Positions 1-5,196 of a DNA stretch of 5,196 bases are shown piece after piece. The translations under genes and the position numbers were made by a program. Within the stretch, counting starts at the first letter, position 1. Each line of letters begins with the position of its first letter. Source of the DNA: Syntrophomonadaceae bacterium (GTDB lineage: Bacteria; Bacillota; Dethiobacteria; DTU022); NCBI GenBank assembly GCA_007129055.1, contig SKWE01000248.1, positions 1 to 5,196 on the forward strand, given 5' to 3'. Under the pieces are notes generated by a model that searched no databases, was not told the origin of the DNA, and saw only the letters and a list, made by a program, of their open reading frames with translations.

Positions 1-2
1 GC

Positions 3-425
3 TTAGCTAACATCATTACTATCCTGGCCTTAATTCTCTTTGGCCTGCGCAGCGCGCTGCTTGTTTCTATTTTAAGGTCGGTGCTGGGTAGTTTGTTTAT
101 TGGTGGCCTGTTTGGTTTTGGATTCTGGTTGAGCATCTCTGCGGGAATAATCAGCTGCCTGGCCATGGGCCTGGTGCTGATGCTGCAGAAGAAAGGCTTT
201 GTAAGCCTGATTTCTGTCAGCGTAACAGGAGCCGCAGTTCATAACCTGACCCAGCTAGCCATGGCCAGCCTGATAATCTCAAACCCGGATCTGTTCAAAG
301 GATACTATCCCCTGCTTTTGCTATTATCAGTGCCAACCGGTATATTCACCGGAATAACTGCTTATTATCTTGAAGGGGTTACCGGCAGAATGCTGAACAA
401 AGCTGGAAGGGGGCCGGCCAAATGA
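3..425 (+). CDS. Gx transporter family membrane protein (Hpre_diP_synt_I family), 3' part
   Basis: The frame is open from base 3, so the gene starts upstream of the window. The GTG at 81 is only an internal Val codon. The visible 140 residues are almost entirely hydrophobic, with about five membrane segments. They open with LANIITI, matching the GLANIVTL stretch typical of this family, and carry a GAAVHNLTQ motif in the third quarter. A short Lys/Arg-rich tail follows. Family members are usually about 170-180 residues, so roughly 30-40 N-terminal residues are missing. The family (Pfam Hpre_diP_synt_I) is named heptaprenyl diphosphate synthase component I, but it resembles ECF-type substrate-binding membrane subunits. 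The enzymatic name is doubtful and the substrate unknown. The gene's last four bases overlap the maf start (ATGA), so the two are probably translationally coupled. In relatives the upstream neighbours are often a NusG domain II protein or ApbE/FMN-related genes, which cannot be checked here. Confidence 0.85.
   Translation, partial: LANIITILALILFGLRSALLVSILRSVLGSLFIGGLFGFGFWLSISAGIISCLAMGLVLMLQKKGFVSLISVSVTGAAVHNLTQLAMASLIISNPDLFKGYYPLLLLLSVPTGIFTGITAYYLEGVTGRMLNKAGRGPAK
405..413 (+). promoter_or_regulatory. Ribosome binding site of maf
   Basis: The purine run GGAAGGGGG lies inside the end of the upstream membrane-protein gene, 8 bases before the maf ATG. With the ATGA overlap, it supports the 422 start and coupled translation. 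Confidence 0.6.
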
Positions 426-991
426 AGCTTTACCTGGCCTCGGCTTCTCCCAGGCGCGCAGAACTACTCAGGCAGGTGAGAGTAAAATTTGAGATAGTTA
501 TTCCCCAGGTTGAAGAAGTAATTGATCAGAAGGTTCCCCCCGGCCAATTAGCTCTTTCCCTGGCTTCTCTAAAGGCCCATGCCGTAGCCGATCAACTGGA
601 AACGGGGGTTGTGGTGGCTGCCGATACGCTGGTTGTGCACAAGGGTAAAATCCTTGGCAAACCACGGAACAAGGCGGAGGCGCGGGAAATGCTCCATTTA
701 TTAAATGGCGATCATCACCTTGTTATAACAGGTTTACATATCATTAATCTAAATGAAGGGAGGGAGGCAAGCTCGTTTGCTGAGACAAAAGTATGGATGA
801 AGAAGTTAACTGCCGAAATAATAGATCGCTATATAGAAAGTGATGAGCCCTTTGATAAGGCAGGAGCCTATGGAATCCAGGGCAAAGCAGCGCTCTTCAT
901 CGAAAAAATTGAAGGATGCTATTTTAATGTGGTCGGTTTACCGCTTAGTTTGCTTGATGATCTGCTGAAAAAGACACACCATACATTGTAA
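422..991 (+). CDS. maf: Maf family nucleoside triphosphate pyrophosphatase (dTTP/UTP type)
   Basis: The product is 189 residues, a normal Maf length. Maf proteins hydrolyse non-canonical or surplus nucleoside triphosphates to the monophosphate plus pyrophosphate in the cytoplasm. Overproduction in Bacillus subtilis arrests septation. The N-terminal signature is clear: LASASPRRAELL at residues 5-16, with Arg12 in the phosphate-binding loop. AADTLV (66-71) supplies the probable catalytic Asp68. Lys80 lies in ILGKPRN, and AGAYGIQG (147-154) is the C-terminal signature. The ADT triplet and the Gln in GIQG fit the YhdE-like dTTP/UTP subgroup rather than the YceF-like m7GTP subgroup, an assignment from remembered family features. 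One departure is the usual LSGRTHxVxTG loop, which here reads LNGDHHLVITG (94-104), replacing the common basic residue with Asp. The start is fixed by the ATGA overlap and a purine-rich ribosome binding site. The gene lies between the Gx transporter gene and radC, a common Bacillota order. Confidence 0.95.
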   Translation: MKLYLASASPRRAELLRQVRVKFEIVIPQVEEVIDQKVPPGQLALSLASLKAHAVADQLETGVVVAADTLVVHKGKILGKPRNKAEAREMLHLLNGDHHLVITGLHIINLNEGREASSFAETKVWMKKLTAEIIDRYIESDEPFDKAGAYGIQGKAALFIEKIEGCYFNVVGLPLSLLDDLLKKTHHTL

Positions 992-1000
992 CAGGATAGA

Positions 1001-1007
1001 AAGGAAG
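1001..1007 (+). promoter_or_regulatory. Ribosome binding site of radC
   Basis: AAGGAAG sits in the 22-base gap after maf, 6 bases before the ATG at 1014. This favours that start over the in-frame ATG at 1032 (Met7). Confidence 0.65.
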
Positions 1008-1013
1008 ACGATC

Positions 1014-1703
1014 ATGAATAGCGATTCTGTAATGATCAGGGATATGCCTGCTGAAGAAAGGCCGAGGGAAAAGCTGCAGATGCTGGGCGCAGGCGCGCTC
1101 TCAAATGCTGAACTGCTGGCAATACTATTGCGCCTTGGCAGTAAAAATGAGTCGGCGGTCCAGGTTGCAACAAGAGTGCTTGCCCGTGGTGGAGGTCTAA
1201 GAAATCTTCCCGATCAATCACTTGAAGATTTGCAAAAAAACAAAGGCATAGGGCCGGATAAAGCTGTTACCATTAAAGCTGCCCTTGAACTGGGCAGCCG
1301 GCTTGCGACAACACCAAGAGAAGATTCAGGAAGTATTACCAGCCCGAAGCAGGCGGCAGACCTTTTTATGGAGGAACTGCGTTACAAGAAAAAAGAGTAT
1401 TTTAAGATTTTACTGCTTAACATCAAAAATCGTATCATATCGAGGGAGGAAATATCGGTTGGCAGTTTAAATGCTTCCATAGTTCATCCCAGGGAGATAT
1501 TTTCTATCCCGCTCAAAAAAAGTGCGGCATCAGTCATCCTATTCCATAACCATCCCAGCGGTGATCCATCTCCCAGCCAGGAAGACTTAGAGGTTACCAG
1601 GAGGCTAGTTGATGCCGGCAATATTCTTGGCATAACTGTCAGGGATCATATAATTATTGGTGATGGCTGTTTTTTTAGCTTCAGGGAAAAAGGGCTGTTG
1701 TAA
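1014..1703 (+). CDS. radC: RadC family protein with HhH and JAMM/MPN domains
   Basis: The product is 229 residues, full length for the RadC/UPF0758 family. The N-terminal part (about 8-100) begins IRDMPAEERPREK, then has the LSNAELLAILLR segment. It ends in a helix-hairpin-helix around KGIGPDKAVTIKAALELG (77-94), a non-specific DNA-binding element. The C-terminal JAB/MPN domain (about 108-229) carries a complete zinc-ligand motif: His178-x-His180 in HNHPSG, Ser188 and Asp191. A candidate upstream glutamate is Glu145 or Glu146, and VHPREIF (157-163) is also present. All metal-site residues appear intact. RadC was first named for DNA repair, but later work did not support that role, so the actual function remains unsettled. 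A metalloprotease or other JAMM-type hydrolase activity is inference. The gene is 22 bases after maf in the same orientation and probably shares its transcript. Its context is the chromosomal maf-radC pair, not the mobile or phage setting seen for many RadC paralogues. Confidence 0.95.
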   Translation: MNSDSVMIRDMPAEERPREKLQMLGAGALSNAELLAILLRLGSKNESAVQVATRVLARGGGLRNLPDQSLEDLQKNKGIGPDKAVTIKAALELGSRLATTPREDSGSITSPKQAADLFMEELRYKKKEYFKILLLNIKNRIISREEISVGSLNASIVHPREIFSIPLKKSAASVILFHNHPSGDPSPSQEDLEVTRRLVDAGNILGITVRDHIIIGDGCFFSFREKGLL

Positions 1704-1782
1704 AATTCAAATCTGTGGTTATGAAAATACTTGATATTTTATTATGCCTGGGTTGTCAGAGAGTAGCATGTTAGCTCAGAGC

Positions 1783-1812
1783 GTTACAATTATAGGTTTT
1801 ATGTGTTATTAT
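1783..1812 (+). promoter_or_regulatory. Predicted sigma-A-type promoter (extended -10) for the radical SAM operon
   Basis: The -35 candidate GTTACA (1783-1788) matches four of six consensus bases. The -10 candidate TATTAT (1807-1812) matches five of six. The spacer is 18 bases, and TG at 1804-1805 supplies an extended -10 element, which compensates for the weak -35. The predicted start point near 1819 leaves a leader of about 80 bases before the ATG at 1901, and that leader contains the palindrome at 1842-1872. It is the best promoter match in the only sizeable intergenic gap. The call rests on sequence inspection alone, and AT-rich gaps easily give chance matches. Confidence 0.45.
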
Positions 1813-1841
1813 GCATTTAAAAGTAAGGTAAGAGAAAAGTA

Positions 1842-1872
1842 TTTGCATATATCAAATATTGATATGCGCAAA
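1842..1872. repeat. Imperfect 31-base palindrome upstream of the radical SAM gene
   Basis: The left arm TTTGCATATATCAA (1842-1855) and right arm TTGATATGCGCAAA (1859-1872) are inverted copies matching at 12 of 14 positions around the three-base centre ATA. The inner arms ATATCAA/TTGATAT and the outer arms TTTGC/GCAAA are perfect. The two mismatched positions lie together between them, and one could be a G-U pair in RNA. It lies downstream of the predicted promoter and about 28 bases before the ATG. No T-run follows, so it is not an intrinsic terminator. A repressor operator or a leader hairpin are the likely readings; no specific regulator can be named. Confidence 0.6.
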
Positions 1873-1889
1873 CAAAATATTTGGCTTGC

Positions 1890-1895
1890 AGGGAG
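1890..1895 (+). promoter_or_regulatory. Ribosome binding site deciding the radical SAM gene start
   Basis: AGGGAG ends 5 bases before the ATG at 1901. The alternative in-frame TTG at 1859 has no comparable site before it, lies within the palindrome, and would add 14 residues not expected for the family. The ATG is therefore preferred. Confidence 0.65.
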
Positions 1896-1900
1896 AAAAA

Positions 1901-3685
1901 ATGTTTTCAGAAGAAGTTGTAATTAATGATCTTTTGAGCAGGGTTCAGAAACCGGCCCGTTACCTGGGGAATGAATGGAATTCTTGCCTGAAAGATCATT
2001 CATCTGTCAGTGCCAAAATGGTTTTCGCTTTTCCCGACCTGTATGAAGTAGGAATGTCCAACCAGGGCCTCAAGATTCTTTATCACAGTGTCAACCTGCA
2101 CGATGATTTGTTAATGGAGAGGGTTTTTGCCCCGGCTTCCGATATGGAAAACCTGTTGCGGGAAAACAAACTGCCTCTTTTTGCCCTTGAAAGTAAAAAA
2201 CCTTTATCAGTATTTGATGTTATCGGGTTCTCACTGCAATATGAGCTCAGCTATACCAATGTTCTTAACATGCTTGATCTTGCCGGTCTTCCTCTCTACA
2301 GTGATAACCGCAGCATGGATTATCCCCTGGTTATCGGAGGGGGCCCCTGTGCTTATAATCCCGAACCGTTGGCGCCTTTCTTTGATCTTTTTATCCTCGG
2401 TGAAGCAGAAGAAATTCTGCCGGAGCTGCTTTCGGAACTTGGCAGGCTTAAAAAAACTGTTTCCTCAAAGAAAGATCTGCTTCTGCAACTTTCAACCTGT
2501 AAAGGAGTTTACGTTCCCTCATTTTATCAACCGCTTTATAAACAGGGAATGCTTACGGAGATAAAAAAACTTGAAACACAGGCCCCTGATGCTGTTAAAA
2601 AGTGCTTTATTGCCCTGCTTGATGAGGCGCCCTATCCAACTTCACCGGTAGTGCCCTATATTCAGGCTGTCCATGACAGGGCAGTTGTGGAGCTGTTCAG
2701 GGGTTGTGCCAGGGGCTGCCGCTTTTGCCAGGCCGGGTATATATTCCGGCCTGTTCGAAAAAGAAGCATGGATAGAATACTGCAGTTATCAGAATCGCTG
2801 ATCCAGGGTACCGGGTATGATGAAATTTCACTATCTTCACTCAGCAGCACTGATTATCCTTCTATAGATGAACTGGTAAAAGAGATGGATAAAGTATTAT
2901 CTCCAGGCAGGGTAAAATGCAGCCTTCCCTCGCTGCGTCTTGATTCTTATTCGGTTGAACTGGCAGACACGCTTCATCATGGAAAACGCAGCAGTCTTAC
3001 CTTTGCCCCTGAAGCAGCAACAGAAAGGCTGAGGAAGGTGATCAGGAAAAATATCAGTGAAGAAGAAATCTTTTCTGCCCTGGGAGATGCTGTTGATGCA
3101 GGCTGGCAGGGATTCAAACTATACTTTATGATTGGACTTCCTACCGAAACGAACGATGATGTGGAAGCCATCCTCACACTCTGTCAAAAAATCAGGCATA
3201 GCTTTAAGCGCCGGGCCAGGGGCAGTATCGCTATATCTGTATCTGTTTCAACATTTATACCAAAGGCACATACACCCTTTCAATGGGAACCGCAGTTGGA
3301 GCTGTCCATAGTTAAGGAAAGGCAGGAAATACTGCGCAGTGGATTCAATAATATGCGCGGTGTTGATTACAGCTGGCACGATTCTCAGGCGAGCTACCTG
3401 GAAGCTGTTTTCGCCAGGGGAGACAGAAGGCTCTCTTTAGCGCTTGAAAAGGCTGTGCAGGCAGGTTGTCGTTTTGACGGCTGGTCGGAGCATTTTTCTT
3501 TTCAGCGCTGGCAGCAGGCTTTTAATCAGGCCAACCTGAAAATGGAAGACTATGCATATCGAAGATTTGAATATCAGGATTGTTTGCCCTGGGATCACCT
3601 GGACTGCCTGACAGAAAAAGAAGTTTTTATAGAAGAACACAAAAAAGCGATCGGCCATAACCGGGATCAGGAGAGTAATAAATGA
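1901..3685 (+). CDS. TIGR03960-type radical SAM protein with N-terminal Radical_SAM_N2 domain
   Basis: From the ATG at 1901 the product is 594 residues, close to the family's usual size. The N-terminal domain (about 1-240) contains VQKPARYLGNEWNS (15-28), FPDLYEVGMSNQG (44-56) and GGGPCAYNPEP (146-156). It looks like a Rossmann-type fold, but no cobalamin-binding DxHxxG motif is visible. The radical SAM core starts around 255, with ELFRGCARGCRFCQ giving a CxxxCxxC motif (Cys269, Cys273, Cys276) for the 4Fe-4S cluster. FAPEAATERLRKVI (368-381) resembles the SAM-contacting strand of MiaB-like and related enzymes. The C-terminal part carries GCRFDGWSEHF (522-532) and LPWDHLD (562-568), both characteristic of this family as I remember it. 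The substrate and reaction are unknown. The stop overlaps the start of the DUF2344 gene (ATGA), so the two proteins are probably made together as partners. In other bacteria I recall the two domains as fused or adjacent. Cytoplasmic; no signal peptide or membrane segment. Confidence 0.93.
   Translation: MFSEEVVINDLLSRVQKPARYLGNEWNSCLKDHSSVSAKMVFAFPDLYEVGMSNQGLKILYHSVNLHDDLLMERVFAPASDMENLLRENKLPLFALESKKPLSVFDVIGFSLQYELSYTNVLNMLDLAGLPLYSDNRSMDYPLVIGGGPCAYNPEPLAPFFDLFILGEAEEILPELLSELGRLKKTVSSKKDLLLQLSTCKGVYVPSFYQPLYKQGMLTEIKKLETQAPDAVKKCFIALLDEAPYPTSPVVPYIQAVHDRAVVELFRGCARGCRFCQAGYIFRPVRKRSMDRILQLSESLIQGTGYDEISLSSLSSTDYPSIDELVKEMDKVLSPGRVKCSLPSLRLDSYSVELADTLHHGKRSSLTFAPEAATERLRKVIRKNISEEEIFSALGDAVDAGWQGFKLYFMIGLPTETNDDVEAILTLCQKIRHSFKRRARGSIAISVSVSTFIPKAHTPFQWEPQLELSIVKERQEILRSGFNNMRGVDYSWHDSQASYLEAVFARGDRRLSLALEKAVQAGCRFDGWSEHFSFQRWQQAFNQANLKMEDYAYRRFEYQDCLPWDHLDCLTEKEVFIEEHKKAIGHNRDQESNK
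3669..3674 (+). promoter_or_regulatory. Ribosome binding site of the DUF2344 gene
   Basis: AGGAGA lies within the last codons of the radical SAM gene, 7 bases before the ATG at 3682. It is a near-ideal site and confirms the overlapping start. Confidence 0.7.
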
Positions 3686-4383
3686 GCAGAATACGTTTTA
3701 CCTTTACCAGGGATATTTTACTGGCCTATATTTCACACCTGGATATGCTGCGTCTCTTCATCAGGGCCCTGCGCAGGAGCAACCTGCCACTTGAATATAG
3801 TCAGGGCTATAGTCCTCATCCGCGTTTTACACTTGCTCTCCCTCTTCCTCTTGGAGTAACGGCAGGCCAGGAATTTGGTGAAGTTTATTTCAGTGAAACG
3901 ATAGAGCCCGGTTTCTTTATAGAAAAACTTGCTTTCCAGCTGCCAAAGGGCCTGGAACTAACAAACGCATTTTTAGTTTCAACAGAAGCGCCTTCCATAG
4001 CCGCCCTGGTCAGGGCTGCTTCATACCGGGCTAAACTAAAAGAAACATCTCCCGATGATGGCAAAATCAGTTATATTAAAGAATCACTGGAAAAGTTATT
4101 GTCAAAAGAGGAAATTGTGATGAAACGTACAAATAAAAAGAAAAAGATCGTTTCCACAAATGTGCGGCCCTTTATAAAAAAGGCGGAGATCTGTTATGAG
4201 AAAATCACTGGTCTTGAATTAATGCTTGAACTGGAAGCAGGTAGCCAGGGAGGTATATCTCCTGTGTTTTTCCTGGAGCAGCTTCAGGGAGAAGCACCTG
4301 CTGAAATGCCGGGGCTGCACGAATGGCAGATTCACAGGGAGAAATTAATATTTACAGATAACCCCTTATCAGCTTCAGACTGA
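3682..4383 (+). CDS. TIGR03936 / DUF2344 radical SAM-linked protein
   Basis: The product is 233 residues, a usual size for DUF2344 (PF10105). The conserved N-terminal block is easily recognised: YISHLDMLRLFIRALRRSNL (16-35), then LEYSQGYSPHPRF (37-49), then LALPLPLGVTAGQEFGEVYF (51-70). The second half is less conserved. It contains a strongly basic patch (MKRTNKKKKIV, 147-157) followed by STNVRPFIKKAEI, corresponding to the family's usual basic, RP-containing strand. A late IHREKLIF (217-224) is also present. No catalytic motif or metal-ligand cluster is evident, so it reads more as a binding or accessory partner than an enzyme. The basic patch would suit nucleic acid binding, but that is inference. 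The four-base overlap with the radical SAM gene and the 16-base gap to the RNase E/G gene place it in the middle of a three-gene unit. Its molecular function is not known to me. Confidence 0.92.
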   Translation: MSRIRFTFTRDILLAYISHLDMLRLFIRALRRSNLPLEYSQGYSPHPRFTLALPLPLGVTAGQEFGEVYFSETIEPGFFIEKLAFQLPKGLELTNAFLVSTEAPSIAALVRAASYRAKLKETSPDDGKISYIKESLEKLLSKEEIVMKRTNKKKKIVSTNVRPFIKKAEICYEKITGLELMLELEAGSQGGISPVFFLEQLQGEAPAEMPGLHEWQIHREKLIFTDNPLSASD

Positions 4384-4399
4384 AAGGATGTGAATTGGA

Positions 4400-5196
4400 A
4401 TGGATAAGAAAATAATTGTAAACTGCGATAACAGGGCAACCAGGGTAGCCCTGCTGGAGAGCGGGAAACTGGTTGAGCTTGACATAGAAAGACCCCTGCA
4501 GCACAGGGTGGTCGGAAACCTCTACAAGGGCACTGTGGCCAACGTGCTGCCCGGCATGCAGGCAGCGTTTGTCGATGTAGGGCTGGAAAAGAATGCCTTT
4601 CTTTACGTAGACGATATTTTCACCGACTGGGATGACGAAAGCCCGCCCCCGGCACGCAGCCCGATTGAAAAACTTCTGCGGGTTGGGGAAGATATAATGG
4701 TTCAGGTAATCAAGGAACCGCATGGTAGTAAAGGAGCCAGGGTAACCGGGCAGATTACCATACCGGGACGCTACCTGGTGCTTGTTCCCGGTGCCGACTA
4801 TATCGGTGTTTCAAGAAGAATTGAAAGCCAGGCCGAACGCGATCGGCTAAGGCGCGAAGTTGAAATAATGAAACCCCCTGACCTGGGCCTGATAGTCAGG
4901 ACAGTGGCTGAAGGGGTTGAAACAAGTATTATGGAGCAGGATCTGCAATTCCTGGTCCAGCTTTGGAACCGTATCTCTACCAGGTTCCAGCAGAAGGAAT
5001 CGCCGGCTATTCTCTACCAGGATCTCTCTCTTACCTGCCGGATAGCCCGGGACCTGTTTGTCGAAGAGTTTAGTAGCTTCCTAATTGATAATGAACATGA
5101 GTACGATAAAGTAAGGGAAATAGTAGACTACATATCTCCCCATTTAAAATCAAAGGTTAAATACTACCGGGACAAAGAACCGATATTCGAGCGCTA
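4400..5196 (+). CDS. rng: Ribonuclease E/G family protein, 5' part (truncated by window edge)
   Basis: The frame stays open from the ATG at 4400 to the window end, giving 265 complete residues; the rest lies outside. RNase E/G cuts single-stranded RNA in mRNA decay and in rRNA and tRNA maturation. An RNase H-like start (1-35) is followed by an S1 domain (about 36-118) with GNLYKGTVANVLPGMQAAF. Phe57 and Phe67 fall at the same positions as the RNA-binding phenylalanines of E. coli RNase E, and Lys111 matches its Lys112. GVSRRIE (136-142) and GLIVRTVAEG (163-172) form the 5'-monophosphate sensor, with Arg167-Thr168 corresponding to E. coli Arg169-Thr170. The second RNase H-like part follows. 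The catalytic aspartates and zinc-link cysteines should lie beyond the edge, so activity cannot be judged. An AAAGGA site (4383-4388) precedes the ATG by 11 bases, rather long; GGA at 4397-4399 is too close to serve. The gene is 16 bases after DUF2344 and surely co-transcribed. Confidence 0.93.
   Translation, partial: MDKKIIVNCDNRATRVALLESGKLVELDIERPLQHRVVGNLYKGTVANVLPGMQAAFVDVGLEKNAFLYVDDIFTDWDDESPPPARSPIEKLLRVGEDIMVQVIKEPHGSKGARVTGQITIPGRYLVLVPGADYIGVSRRIESQAERDRLRREVEIMKPPDLGLIVRTVAEGVETSIMEQDLQFLVQLWNRISTRFQQKESPAILYQDLSLTCRIARDLFVEEFSSFLIDNEHEYDKVREIVDYISPHLKSKVKYYRDKEPIFER

Noticed and set aside
81..425. The membrane protein as a complete 114-residue gene starting at GTG 81.
   Set aside because: The frame is open back to the window start and its upstream codons match the family (LANIITI), so this is a partial gene rather than a short complete one.
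1724..1740. Possible terminator after radC: AAAATA, loop CTTGA, TATTTT.
   Set aside because: The stem is only six A-T pairs with no GC pairs and no proper downstream T-tract. It would be too weak to terminate, so read-through from radC remains possible.
1721..1774. A 17-codon frame beginning ATG AAA ATA CTT after radC.
   Set aside because: No ribosome binding site and no recognisable peptide; expected by chance in AT-rich sequence.
1771..1783. tRNA D-arm-like string TTAGCTCAGAGCG in the gap.
   Set aside because: No acceptor stem, anticodon arm or T-loop (GGTTCRA) can be placed around it.
1859..1900. A longer radical SAM start at the TTG (14 extra residues).
   Set aside because: There is no ribosome binding site upstream, the TTG is in the palindrome, and the extra residues do not fit the family N-terminus. 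The ATG at 1901 has AGGGAG before it.
1744..1926. A 60-codon open frame starting in the gap and running into the radical SAM gene.
   Set aside because: There is no ribosome binding site, the composition is not protein-like, and it overlaps the start of a clear gene in another frame.
2662..3658. Three minus-strand open frames of 62-73 codons.
   Set aside because: They lie wholly antisense to the radical SAM gene and show no start signals or recognisable protein features.
4128..4151. A-rich run in the DUF2344 gene as a possible slippage or frameshift site.
   Set aside because: The main frame continues correctly into conserved family sequence (VRPFIKKAEI), and it encodes the expected basic patch. 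No alternative product of value is seen.
4352..4723. A 123-codon minus-strand open frame.
   Set aside because: It is antisense to the start of the RNase E/G gene, whose S1 domain is unmistakable on the + strand. The antisense product resembles nothing.

Overview
The window reads as a chromosomal housekeeping segment from a Bacillota bacterium, most likely a deep-branching anaerobic clostridial lineage (Syntrophomonas-, Moorella- or Desulfotomaculum-like). The grounds are gene content and order: a Gx transporter family membrane protein next to maf and radC, then a TIGR03960-type radical SAM protein, its DUF2344 partner, and an RNase E/G. This assignment rests on remembered gene neighbourhoods, not on a search. 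All six genes are on the + strand. I see no mobile element, CRISPR array, rRNA or tRNA.

Left block (1-1703): the 3' part of a polytopic membrane protein overlaps maf by four bases (ATGA). maf encodes a house-cleaning nucleotide pyrophosphatase. After 22 bases comes radC, which has an intact helix-hairpin-helix and JAMM metal-binding motif. These three are packed as one operon whose promoter lies upstream of the window.

Gap (1704-1900): this is the only real intergenic space and it is visibly AT-rich. It holds a plausible extended -10 promoter (1783-1812), a 31-base imperfect palindrome (1842-1872) and the ribosome binding site of the next gene. No convincing terminator follows radC. In many relatives the mreBCD / min cell-shape and division block sits here, so its absence is a notable feature of the layout.

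Right block (1901-5196): a radical SAM protein with a CxxxCxxC cluster motif overlaps its DUF2344 partner by ATGA, and after 16 bases comes an RNase E/G that runs off the right edge. The radical SAM/DUF2344 pair is widely conserved but, to my knowledge, has no assigned reaction. Its tight coupling, together with RNase G, suggests a role in RNA or ribosome metabolism, which is inference. The pair is the best candidate here for an undescribed system.
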